A stretch of DNA of 64,000 nt, from assembly GCF_013388255.1 (NCBI RefSeq), contig NZ_CP058215.1, positions 620,001-684,000 on the forward strand. Reading direction: 5' to 3'. The first letter of the stretch is position 1. Each line of letters starts with the position of its first letter. The stretch is from Methanolobus zinderi. GTDB taxonomy: Archaea; Halobacteriota; Methanosarcinia; Methanosarcinales; Methanosarcinaceae. Below, piece by piece: positions 39,486 to 48,119 of this stretch. A program made the position numbers and the translations under genes. The notes below the pieces were generated by a model, which was given only the letters and a program-made list of their open reading frames with translations, searched no databases and was not told the origin of the DNA.

Positions 39486-40667
39486 TCATAACCTCCGGGT
39501 GATCTCTTCAACTGTATCCAGAAGGAGGTCTATCTCTTCTTCTGTATTATAAAGGTAAACGCTTGCCCGTACAGTGCCATTCTGAAGTCCCATATATTCC
39601 ATAAGTGGCTGGCAGCAATGTTCTCCTGATCTTGTGATCACACCGGAAGCCTCGTCAAGTATGTGTGATACCTCATGCGGATGTATCCCTTCCACATTGA
39701 AGGAAACTACCCCGATTCTGTGATCAAGTTCATGAGGACCGTAAAGATGCACGTTTTCTATCTCCTCAAGTCCCTGAATCAATCGGCCGGTGAGTTTTTT
39801 CTCATGTCTTTCGATCTTATCCGTTCCCAGCTTTTCCAGGTAATCGACGGCATATCCCAGACCTATCATGCCTGAGATGTTAGGTGTCCCTGCTTCAAAT
39901 TTCTGATACCCTTCAGCAAGTGTATACTTATCCCGGGAAACACTGTCAATGGCCCCGCCTCCGAGTAATAGAGGTTCAATATCTTCTTCTTTCATCCAGA
40001 GTATGCCGGTTCCCGTGGGTCCGAGCATCTTATGGCCTGAAAAACAAAAATAATCACATCCTATCTCCTCTACATCTACCGGCATATGTGGAACCGACTG
40101 TGCGGCGTCCACCAGAAGTTTTGCTCCGTGTTCCTTGCATATCGATGCGATCTCCTTTACCGGCAGCACATTTCCAAGGACGTTGGATGCATGGGTCAGT
40201 GCTACCAGTCTGGTATTATCATCGATTGCGTCTTCAAAAGCAGCGGAATCTATGCTGCCATCCGGGTGAGGCTCGATCAGTGTAAAATCCACTCCTCTTT
40301 CACCCAGCTTCATCCAGGGAAGGAAATTTGAGTGATGTTCCAGCAGTGTACTCACAACTCTGTCTCCACTTTGCCATTTAATCCCGCAGGCAACCATGTT
40401 GACAGCTTCTGTGGTATTCCTGGTGAGAACAGTAGTGCCATTTTCACCGCCTATGAACTCCGCTACTTTCCTGTGTGCATCCCAGTAACGCTGGGTTGAG
40501 ACCGTTGTCAGCCTGTGTACTCCTCTTCCTACGTTTGAGCGGTAATGCCTTTCAAATTCGTTCATTGCATGAATAACAGTTTCAGGAGAAAGGCTGGTTG
40601 CGGCATTGTCCATGTAGGCAAGATCCTTGAGGAGCGGGAAATCATTTCTGATGTTTTTTATGTCCAT
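39486..40667 (-). CDS. SufS-type cysteine desulfurase
   Basis: This PLP enzyme frees sulfur from cysteine as a persulfide. The Schiff-base lysine lies in CFSGHKMLG, and the active-site cysteine in RSGEHCCQPLMEYMG matches the SufS group. The frame reaches 40730, but ATG 40667 has GGAGG 6 nt upstream and is the proper start. It sits between the HTH regulator and fdhD on one transcript and probably feeds sulfur to FdhD and the E1/carrier pair. Confidence 0.93.
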   Translation of the reverse strand: MDIKNIRNDFPLLKDLAYMDNAATSLSPETVIHAMNEFERHYRSNVGRGVHRLTTVSTQRYWDAHRKVAEFIGGENGTTVLTRNTTEAVNMVACGIKWQSGDRVVSTLLEHHSNFLPWMKLGERGVDFTLIEPHPDGSIDSAAFEDAIDDNTRLVALTHASNVLGNVLPVKEIASICKEHGAKLLVDAAQSVPHMPVDVEEIGCDYFCFSGHKMLGPTGTGILWMKEEDIEPLLLGGGAIDSVSRDKYTLAEGYQKFEAGTPNISGMIGLGYAVDYLEKLGTDKIERHEKKLTGRLIQGLEEIENVHLYGPHELDHRIGVVSFNVEGIHPHEVSHILDEASGVITRSGEHCCQPLMEYMGLQNGTVRASVYLYNTEEEIDLLLDTVEEITRRL

Positions 40668-40711
40668 AGGATGCCTCCTCACAGATAAGCTGCGGGCTTG
40701 AATAAAAAACT

Positions 40712-41026
40712 CTATTTCTGATGACTGCACTGTTCATCTTCTTCACGCATCTGCATGCATATCCGGCATATTCTGGCAGGCAGGTCTTCTACACGCTTGT
40801 CTTTTATGTCCTGTGCAAGTACATGTATGGATTCCTTGATATTGTCCTCGAATACGATCTTGTAGCCTCTTTTCTTGGACAGGTACTGTGAGACTGCTGA
40901 AGGTGCCATATCGAGCTCTTTTGCGATTTCCTGCTGGCTCAGGCCGCAGTTAGCAAGTTCCTCTGCGATTGCTGCTCTTATGGCGGGAAGTACATCCCAG
41001 ACTATCATCTGGCAGGGTAATTTCAT
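40712..41026 (-). CDS. XRE-like HTH regulator (COG2522 type)
   Basis: The 104-residue protein has the HTH LSQQEIAKELDMAPSAVSQYLSKKRG (about 29-54) and a C-terminal cysteine set (ICRICMQMREEDEQC) that could bind a metal or Fe-S cluster. Upstream there is no ribosome site, but a TATA box (CTATTTAAG, reverse, about 41046-41054) sits 25 nt before ATG 41026, so it is probably leaderless. It heads the desulfurase-fdhD operon and is the leading candidate to bind the TCACAATYGTGA-type sites. Confidence 0.86.
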   Translation of the reverse strand: MKLPCQMIVWDVLPAIRAAIAEELANCGLSQQEIAKELDMAPSAVSQYLSKKRGYKIVFEDNIKESIHVLAQDIKDKRVEDLPARICRICMQMREEDEQCSHQK

Positions 41027-41070
41027 AATATCTACTCGTTTCTGATCTTAAATAGCTGTTTTCAGTATCG

Positions 41071-41081
41071 ATTCACGATTG
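41071..41081. promoter_or_regulatory. Site matching the palindromic motif (reverse CAATCGTGAAT)
   Basis: ATTCACGATTG (forward) lies between the TATA boxes of the HTH regulator (minus) and the E1-like gene (plus). It matches 11 nt of the 38414 palindrome on the opposite strand, but is not itself symmetrical. Confidence 0.45.
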
Positions 41082-41161
41082 AGGATTGATTTTTTATACT
41101 AAAGTAGCTTTTGCATGATTTGCAGGAGCAGGTTTTTTAGTCTTGAGATAAATCTGAAAGC

Positions 41162-41899
41162 ATGTTGAGTGAGCAGGAACTAATACGCTATTCCCGTCAG
41201 ATCATGCTCTTTGGAGAAGAAGGACAGAGAAGTCTGAAGAATGCACGTGTGTTCATTGCAGGCGCAGGTGGGCTCGGATGTCCGGTAGCGTTGTACCTTG
41301 CTGTTGCCGGTGTCGGTCATCTGAGGATCGCAGATAAGGATACCGTAGATCTTTCCAACCTTAACAGGCAGGTACTCCACTGGAATCCCGATATCGGCAA
41401 AGAGAAGGTAGTTTCCGTTGAAGAGAAAATCCATTCTATCAATCCTGATGTTGAGGTGGAGACCTTCAACTGTACCATAGACGGGTCAAACGTGTCGGAA
41501 CTCATAGGAGACTCCGATCTTATAGTGGATGCCATGGACAACTATGATACGCGTTTTCTCCTGAACAGGGTATCTCGGGATAAGGGTATTCCTCTTATGC
41601 ACGGGGCTGTCAGGGGTTTCGATGGCCAGGCAACAACCATAATACCAGGAAAAACCGCATGTCTGCATTGTCTTTTTCCTTCCGCTCCGCCGGGTGAGCT
41701 TTTTCCCATTGTTGGCGCCACCGCGGGTATAATTGCCATGGTGCAGGCAAACGAGGTTATCAAATACCTTGTTGGAAGCGGTGAGCTGCTTACGGACAGA
41801 CTCCTGATCTGGAACGGCCTTTCTTCCGAGATGGAATATCTTAACTATAGTAAAAGATGCGACTGCAGTATTTGCAGCACAAATTCAGATGACGAATGA
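41162..41899 (+). CDS. MoeB/ThiF/HesA-like E1 adenylyltransferase
   Basis: The 245-residue protein begins like E1 enzymes (LIRYSRQIMLFGEEGQ) and has the ATP site IAGAGGLGCPVA at 32-43. It also has D-x-V-D-x-S-N-L-N-R-Q at 60-70, and zinc cysteines C167/C170 (CLHC) and C235/C238. The segment after the zinc knuckle is FPIVGATAG with no thioester cysteine, unlike most E. coli MoeB-type enzymes. It should adenylate the di-glycine C-terminus of the ThiS/MoaD-like protein. A TATA box (TTTTTATAC, about 41091) precedes it. Confidence 0.92.
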   Translation: MLSEQELIRYSRQIMLFGEEGQRSLKNARVFIAGAGGLGCPVALYLAVAGVGHLRIADKDTVDLSNLNRQVLHWNPDIGKEKVVSVEEKIHSINPDVEVETFNCTIDGSNVSELIGDSDLIVDAMDNYDTRFLLNRVSRDKGIPLMHGAVRGFDGQATTIIPGKTACLHCLFPSAPPGELFPIVGATAGIIAMVQANEVIKYLVGSGELLTDRLLIWNGLSSEMEYLNYSKRCDCSICSTNSDDE

Positions 41900-41912
41900 G
41901 CCGTTTTTCCTG

Positions 41913-42845
41913 TTAGCGGACCTCCAGCATTCTGGTTATTGCTTTGCGTGCCCTGTCTGCGGTCTCTTCCGGGACAACTATCCTTGGCGTAAGGCTTTCG
42001 AGAGAGTTGTACACTCTGGAGAGATCGGTCTTTTTCATGGTTGTGCATATTGCCTGTGGGGACAGCGGATAACACTCTTTGTCCGGGCAATCTTTTTTCA
42101 TCCTGTGCAGTATTCCGATCTCCGTACCGATTATATACTCCTTGCCGGGACCTGTACAGACATGTTTGATCATTCCTGATGTGGAGTAGACTTCGTCCGC
42201 AAGATCAATTACCTCTGCCCTGCATTCGGGATGCACGAGAACTTCTGCATCCGGGTGTTGTCTGCGTGCCTCTTCCACGTCCAGGGTTGTGATCCTGTCG
42301 TGCACGAAACAGAAACCTTCCCATGGCAGTATTTCCTTATCGGTGAATCTTGCGACGTAAGATCCGAGGTTCCTGTCCGGGACAAATATAACCCTGTCCT
42401 CTTCCAGTGATTCCACAACCTTTACTGCATTGGAGGAAGTACAGCATATATCGCTCTCAGCTTTGACCTCGGCTGTGGTATTAACGTAACAGACGACTGC
42501 TGCATCAGGGAACCTCTCCTTCAGAACTCTCAGCTCGCCTGCAGTTATCATATCCGCCATTGGGCAGTTAGCCTCAGCCGCGGGCAGCAGGACTGTTTTA
42601 TCAGGGGAGAGAATAGCTGCTGTCTCAGCCATAAAATCAACACCGCAAAAGACAATAACATCATTATCCAGGGTAGCCGCTTTTCTGGCGAGCTCCAGTG
42701 AGTCTCCGATAAAGTCAGCTATGTCCTGTACTTCAGGAATCTGGTAATTGTGAGCAAGTATTATGGCATCCCTTTCCTGCTTGAGCCTTTCAATCTCTTC
42801 TTTGAGTGAAACCGGGTCAGGATTCTCTTTGCTGATAACGTTCAT
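41913..42845 (-). CDS. nadA: Quinolinate synthase A
   Basis: NadA condenses iminoaspartate and dihydroxyacetone phosphate to quinolinate for NAD. The 310-residue protein has LAHNYQIPEVQDIADFIGDSL, ANCPMA (cysteine at 94), VHPEC and AICTTMK, the likely 4Fe-4S cysteine segments. It is 13 nt from the convergent E1-like gene. Because it needs an Fe-S cluster, linkage to the nearby desulfurase makes sense. The promoter has a TATA-like TTTAAAT (minus strand, about 42884) and two palindromes upstream. Confidence 0.95.
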   Translation of the reverse strand: MNVISKENPDPVSLKEEIERLKQERDAIILAHNYQIPEVQDIADFIGDSLELARKAATLDNDVIVFCGVDFMAETAAILSPDKTVLLPAAEANCPMADMITAGELRVLKERFPDAAVVCYVNTTAEVKAESDICCTSSNAVKVVESLEEDRVIFVPDRNLGSYVARFTDKEILPWEGFCFVHDRITTLDVEEARRQHPDAEVLVHPECRAEVIDLADEVYSTSGMIKHVCTGPGKEYIIGTEIGILHRMKKDCPDKECYPLSPQAICTTMKKTDLSRVYNSLESLTPRIVVPEETADRARKAITRMLEVR

Positions 42846-42894
42846 GGATTCTACCTTTGTAAGTGATATTTTTCTCTTCCAGGTTTAAATATTC

Positions 42895-42923
42895 GACTAT
42901 AATCGATATAGTCACAATTGTGA
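42895..42923. promoter_or_regulatory. Two adjoining palindromes between nadA and the histidine kinase
   Basis: GACTAT-N7-ATAGTC (42895-42913) overlaps TCACAATTGTGA (42912-42923). The second, extended to TCACAATTGTGAAT, differs by one base from the core at the ThiS/MoaD-like promoter. They lie upstream of the nadA TATA box and 8 nt before the kinase TATA box (TATATAAAT, 42931). Confidence 0.55.
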
Positions 42924-43023
42924 ATGGTCATATATAAATGATGTTTAGATTAATATATTTTATTGTAGGTCAAAACCAAAAAGCAAATAAAGCTACCTTT
43001 CCGATATTAAGTAGCAAAAAAAT

Positions 43024-44496
43024 ATGAGTTCTCAAAAGCAGTCAGATCAATCAACAGATTTTACAAGAGCTGACAGCATCCTTTCATCATGTTATAGAGA
43101 AACAATAGCTGTGTTAATCATTCTTTCCGGTCTTTATCTGATAAGCACCCGAAATTATCTTCTATTTCACAGTCTTGCTGAGATATTCAGCATACTGGTG
43201 GCTTCATCAGTATTTGTGATTGTCTGGAACTCCAGATCATTCATGAAGAATAATTACCTGCTTCTTGTTGGTATATCCTATCTTTTTATTGCAATCATAG
43301 ATCTTCTTCACACTCTTGGATATAGTGGAATGGGTGTTTTTCCAGGCTACGGTGCAAATTTTGCGACTCAGTTGTGGATATTGGCACGATATATCCAGAG
43401 TATCTCACTTTTAATTGCACCCTTTTTCCTAGATCGTTATCTTAACGCTCAAAAAACACTTATCATCTATTTTATAATAAGTTCTCTGCTATTATCATCA
43501 ATTTTTATGGGCATGTTTCCGGATTGCTACATTGAAGGTTCCGGCCTTACCACTTTTAAGATCACAAGCGAATACCTGATCTCGCTGATACTGCTGGGAG
43601 CCCTTTTAATGCTTTTGAGGAACAAGGACAGATTCGACAGTTATGTGCTTAAACTTCTTTCGATATCCATTATTCTTACAATACTTGCCGAACTTGCATT
43701 TACGTTCTATATAGGTGTATATGACTTTTCAAATCTTGTGGGCCACTTTTTGAAACTGCTTTCGTTTTATCTGATGTACAAGGCTGTTATAGTAACAGGT
43801 CTTGCAAAACCATATGACCTCCTGTACAGGGATCTAAAATTAAATGAGGACAAACTGCGAAAGGAAAAGCAAGTCCAGGAAAATCTCTCCGAAACACTTG
43901 AACTTTTGAATAAGATTCTTCGACATGACATACTGAATGATTTGAATGTGATTTACATGGCACTGGATAACCTGAGCTACAGGGTAGATGCCGAAGAGAT
44001 TAACATGTCAAAGGGTGCTGTTAACAGGAGTCTTAAGCTGATAAATGAAATGCGTGATCTGGAAAATTCTGAGTATTCAATCAAACCCGGTTCCCTTGAG
44101 TTAAAAGAGATGATATGGGAAATTTCAAAGGACTTCCCGGTTGAGATACATGTGGCGGGGGAATGTAGAGTGATAGCTGACAGGACACTGAATTCAGTAA
44201 TAGCAAATATAATCAGAAATGCAATCCTGCATGGCAAAGCTGAGAAAATTGACGTCACACTGGAACAATCATCGGAAATGTGCGAGGTAAGAATTGCTGA
44301 CAATGGGCAGGGTATTCCAGATGAGGCCAAGGCTCACATATTTGAAAAAGGATATAAGTATGGACAAACAGGCCATACGGGAGTTGGGCTGTACATTGCC
44401 AGTAAGATAGTGGAAAGATATGGTGAAATAACTGTGGAAGATAACTATCCAAAAGGGACAGTTTTTATATTGAAGTTAAAATCTCCTAATCACTAA
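43024..44496 (+). CDS. Membrane sensor histidine kinase with MASE3-like domain
   Basis: The 490-residue protein has an N-terminal block of about eight hydrophobic segments (to residue 260; MASE3-like by the LLHTLGYSGMGVFPGYGANFATQLW segment near 98). It then has a short linker and kinase core: an H-box (ILRHDILNDLNVIYMALDNL, H near 300), N-box (IIRNAILHGKAEKI), G1 (IADNGQGIP) and G2 (GHTGVGLYIASKIV). No response regulator adjoins. Its signal is unknown. Confidence 0.88.
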   Translation: MSSQKQSDQSTDFTRADSILSSCYRETIAVLIILSGLYLISTRNYLLFHSLAEIFSILVASSVFVIVWNSRSFMKNNYLLLVGISYLFIAIIDLLHTLGYSGMGVFPGYGANFATQLWILARYIQSISLLIAPFFLDRYLNAQKTLIIYFIISSLLLSSIFMGMFPDCYIEGSGLTTFKITSEYLISLILLGALLMLLRNKDRFDSYVLKLLSISIILTILAELAFTFYIGVYDFSNLVGHFLKLLSFYLMYKAVIVTGLAKPYDLLYRDLKLNEDKLRKEKQVQENLSETLELLNKILRHDILNDLNVIYMALDNLSYRVDAEEINMSKGAVNRSLKLINEMRDLENSEYSIKPGSLELKEMIWEISKDFPVEIHVAGECRVIADRTLNSVIANIIRNAILHGKAEKIDVTLEQSSEMCEVRIADNGQGIPDEAKAHIFEKGYKYGQTGHTGVGLYIASKIVERYGEITVEDNYPKGTVFILKLKSPNH

Positions 44497-44565
44497 AATA
44501 GAAAAATAGATCAGGAAATTTTCCGAATTCCTATTCCCTTTTGCTCTTTCAATTCCCAATAACTT

Positions 44566-44931
44566 TCAATCCCCGGCAGCCCTGCCTATCGCCTTCAGCA
44601 GCTCCAGCATGATACCAAGACCTTTCTGTAAGTCCTCATCCTGCATTTCTTTGAGTAAAGTCGCAACTCCTGCTTTTGGAGGATCAAGCAGGGCTTTGTC
44701 AAGCTGCGGGTCCTGCACTCCTCTCTCGATCACATCCACAAGATCGGTACTGATCATTGCATTGATTAGTTTGAAGTAAACCGCTGCTATCTCAGCCATG
44801 CCGTGTGCTGTCTGATCGTTCATGTAGTCCTGCAGGATCCTTGAGGTTCTTATCAGGTCCAGTAAAGCTTCAACATCCTCAGGTGCAATTTCAATTCCTG
44901 ATATCTGGTTAGTAATAACTTCGTCTGCCAT
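44566..44931 (-). CDS. DUF1641 protein
   Basis: The 121-residue helical protein fits DUF1641 with IEIAPEDVEALLDLIRTSR and the C-terminal LKEMQDEDLQKGLGIMLELLKAIG. The function is unknown. It lies 12 nt downstream of the sulfide-quinone-reductase-like gene on the same strand, a recurring pair; it may be a partner. Confidence 0.83.
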   Translation of the reverse strand: MADEVITNQISGIEIAPEDVEALLDLIRTSRILQDYMNDQTAHGMAEIAAVYFKLINAMISTDLVDVIERGVQDPQLDKALLDPPKAGVATLLKEMQDEDLQKGLGIMLELLKAIGRAAGD

Positions 44932-44943
44932 GTCGATTCCTCC

Positions 44944-46134
44944 TCAGAATAATCCCTTAACACTCATGTCCCAGTGTACGTGGTAATACATACGATACAG
45001 GTACCATCCGAGTTTTGTTGGCTTAAAAGCTGCAGGAGGTACTCCGTATTTCCAGGTGGCAATATAGCCTTTACCAGGTGTGGTCGGAGTTTCGGTATCT
45101 GTTATGATCGGACATCCTGTTTCACCCTCATAAGATATTTCCATACCGTTGCCGTAGATCCGGTTAATCAGGTTCTGGCTCACAGCGATTGCCTGATAAT
45201 GTGCTCCTATGCCTGTCTTGAGAATATCGGCGGGTCCCAGGTCTCCCAGTACGTATACGTTGTCGAAGTTTCCTGCCGGTCCCCTGTACTGGAGTGTGGC
45301 CTTGTCAGCAGGCAGCCATCCCTTATCATCTGTCAGGCCCGAATCTATCAGTGCCTGTGGTGCTTTGTGGGGAGGCACAGCGATAAGGAGATCATAATTG
45401 ACCTTTTCCCCGTTCTTTGAGGTGAGTTCCTTATTTGTGGCATCCACACTCGCAAGCTGGAAGTTCCTGATGACCTCTACACCCTTTTCCTCGAATTGTC
45501 CGCTTACCATCTTATTGAACTCAGGTGGTCCTATGGGTTCCATGGGCCAGACAAGTGTCAATTGTACGTCATCCCTGTTCTTTTTCACATTGCGAAGATA
45601 ACTGTCAAGCATAAAGGTGAACTTAACAGGTGCACCGGGGCACGGTATCGGCATGGAGGCAACAGATATTGCCACTTTTCCGCCATCCATATTCTTCACA
45701 AGGTCCCGCACCTTCAGAGCATCCTCTATTGAAGTATAGAATGTGTTAAGATCGTCAGCAAGCCCCGCAACTGCTTCCATGTCGGCTCTGCAGCCCATTG
45801 CGATAACAAGGTAGGTGTATCTGTATTTTTTCCCGTCCTTCACGGTAACTTCCCTTTTCTCAAGGTCCACTGCACTAACCTCTCCACCCTCTCCGTATAT
45901 GGATTTCACCCTCGGGCTTATAAGTTTCTTTCTTGGCCGGATAATATCCTCCGGAGTATAGAGATCAAATGGCAGGAATGTAAAACCGCCCTGATTTATA
46001 CTCGTTTTATTCTTATCGAAAACAACTATCTCAAGTTCATCCTTTGCGATTTTGTTCCTGAACTCTCTTGCAAGGATATTGGCCACAACCGAGCCGGCAT
46101 AACCTGCTCCTAATATCAGTACCCGTTCTGTCAT
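44944..46134 (-). CDS. Sulfide:quinone-reductase/FCC-like FAD oxidoreductase
   Basis: This 396-residue flavoprotein has the FAD loop LILGAGYAGSVVANIL at 6-21 and ends with amphipathic/aromatic residues (WYLYRMYYHVHWD), as in membrane-attached SQRs. Three cysteines, C115 (MGCRAD), C165 (PIPCPGAP) and C341 (TGCPII), sit where SQRs keep their catalytic cysteines. Sulfide oxidation to methanophenazine is possible but inferred; other thiol/persulfide substrates are not excluded. It pairs with DUF1641. Confidence 0.82.
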   Translation of the reverse strand: MTERVLILGAGYAGSVVANILAREFRNKIAKDELEIVVFDKNKTSINQGGFTFLPFDLYTPEDIIRPRKKLISPRVKSIYGEGGEVSAVDLEKREVTVKDGKKYRYTYLVIAMGCRADMEAVAGLADDLNTFYTSIEDALKVRDLVKNMDGGKVAISVASMPIPCPGAPVKFTFMLDSYLRNVKKNRDDVQLTLVWPMEPIGPPEFNKMVSGQFEEKGVEVIRNFQLASVDATNKELTSKNGEKVNYDLLIAVPPHKAPQALIDSGLTDDKGWLPADKATLQYRGPAGNFDNVYVLGDLGPADILKTGIGAHYQAIAVSQNLINRIYGNGMEISYEGETGCPIITDTETPTTPGKGYIATWKYGVPPAAFKPTKLGWYLYRMYYHVHWDMSVKGLF

Positions 46135-46323
46135 TATATAACCCCAATTAAATTGAGTCTTTAATTGATATATTAACTACGTTACTGATGTATTTTGACA
46201 GTTGTATTTAAGAGAATTGAAGTACGTACAAATATTGAAGATTTCAGAAGTTTAACAGTGTGAACGTAATCTTTAATCAAAGACTACCGTCTTCAATAAA
46301 AAATTCAAAAGAAGGGTTGGGGT

Positions 46324-46343
46324 GTTACAGAAAATTCTGTAAC
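46324..46343. terminator. Hairpin downstream of S10 (first of two)
   Basis: GTTACAGAA (46324-46332) pairs with TTCTGTAAC (46335-46343) around a 2-nt loop. It is the second hairpin met by the minus-strand ribosomal transcript. Confidence 0.5.
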
Positions 46344-46354
46344 GTTTTAAGGTG

Positions 46355-46380
46355 TATAGTTATTGTAAACAATAACTATA
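46355..46380. terminator. 12-bp hairpin directly after the S10 stop
   Basis: TATAGTTATTGT (46355-46366) pairs with ACAATAACTATA (46369-46380), loop AA, 6 nt from the stop of S10. Two tandem stems at the operon end may stop or stabilise the transcript. Confidence 0.5.
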
Positions 46381-46386
46381 GTGTTT

Positions 46387-46707
<321 letters not shown>

Positions 46708-46732
46708 CTAAAAAAAGGAATAGTAGAGTGTC

Positions 46733-48001
46733 TTATTTCTGTTGGACACTCATGCACATGCCAGCTGCAATGGTCATACCCATGTCACGGATGGCGAACC
46801 TTCCGAGCTGTGGGATTTCCTTCACTGGCTCGATTACCATTGGCCTTGTTGGCTTTACGGTAATGATTGCTGCATCTCCTGCCTTGATGAAGGTTGGATT
46901 CTCTTCCTTGACCTGACCTGACTTTGGATCAAGCTTCTTGTTGAGTCCGAGAAGTGTACATGCGGTCTGTGCAGTGTGGCAGTGGAATACCGGTGTGTAT
47001 CCTACTGTGATCGCGGATGGGTGCTGGAGCACTACGATCTGTGCGGTGAACTCGTCTGCAACTGATGGTGGGTTGTCGCTAGGACCACAGACATCTCCTC
47101 TGCGGACATCGTTCTTACCTACACCTCTTACGTTCCATCCGATGTTGTCACCAGGTGCTGCCTGTGGGACTTCCTCGTGGTGCATTTCGATTGACTTTAC
47201 TTCTCCTGCAGTGCCACTTGGGTTGAAGACGACATTGTCTCCCTTCTTCATGATACCTGTCTCTACTCTGCCTACAGGTACGGTTCCGATACCTGAGATG
47301 GTATATGCGTCCTGTACAGGGATCCTGAGTGGAAGCTTGTCTGGCTTCTCTGGTTCCTGGAGTGCGTTGAGTGACTCAAGGATGGATGGACCGGTGTACC
47401 ATGGTGTGTTCTCACTTGGGCCTGAGATGTTGTCACCCTCGAATGCTGAGGTTGGGATGAACGGAACATCTGCTGCCTTGAATCCTACCATACCGAGGAG
47501 CTGGCTGACATCCTTCTTTACCTGGTTGTACCTGTCCTCGCTGTACTGTGCTGCGTCCATCTTGTTCACAGCAATGATAAGCTGGTTGATACCGAGAGTC
47601 CTTGAAAGGAACACGTGCTCCTTTGTCTGGGCCATTACACCGTCAGGTGCTGCTACTACAAGAATAGCTGCATCAGCCTGGGATGCACCGGTGATCATGT
47701 TCTTTACGAAGTCACGGTGACCTGGACAGTCCACAATGGTGAAATAGTACTTGTCGGTGTCGAATCTCTTGTGAGCGATATCGATTGTGATACCTCTCTC
47801 ACGCTCTTCTTTCAGGGAGTCCATTACCCATGCGAAAGCGAAGGATTCTTTTCCTTTCTCTCTTGCTTCTGCCTTGTATTTCTCGATCAGGTGAGCAGGT
47901 ACTGCTCCTGTCTCGAACATCAATCTACCGACAAGTGTGGACTTGCCGTGGTCAATGTGACCGATAACCGCTAAGTTCATGTGTGGTTTATCAGCTGCCA
48001 T
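46733..48001 (-). CDS. tuf: Translation elongation factor EF-1 alpha
   Basis: This 422-residue GTPase delivers aminoacyl-tRNA. It has [10 protein letters not shown] (G1) near 13, DCPGHRDF (G3) and NKMDAAQ (G4), and the archaeal insertion in switch I ([21 protein letters not shown]). Domains 2 and 3 follow. Complete. Confidence 0.97.
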   Translation of the reverse strand: MAADKPHMNLAVIGHIDHGKSTLVGRLMFETGAVPAHLIEKYKAEAREKGKESFAFAWVMDSLKEERERGITIDIAHKRFDTDKYYFTIVDCPGHRDFVKNMITGASQADAAILVVAAPDGVMAQTKEHVFLSRTLGINQLIIAVNKMDAAQYSEDRYNQVKKDVSQLLGMVGFKAADVPFIPTSAFEGDNISGPSENTPWYTGPSILESLNALQEPEKPDKLPLRIPVQDAYTISGIGTVPVGRVETGIMKKGDNVVFNPSGTAGEVKSIEMHHEEVPQAAPGDNIGWNVRGVGKNDVRRGDVCGPSDNPPSVADEFTAQIVVLQHPSAITVGYTPVFHCHTAQTACTLLGLNKKLDPKSGQVKEENPTFIKAGDAAIITVKPTRPMVIEPVKEIPQLGRFAIRDMGMTIAAGMCMSVQQK

Positions 48002-48119
48002 TTTAAATATCTCCTTTATTGATTTATAATTACTTCAATTTGATTTGTCCTAATAGATGTTTTCACGTTTAAACCTTTCTGACGAAAGGGGGATTGCAGA
48101 CGTGCTGCAGTTCCCACAA

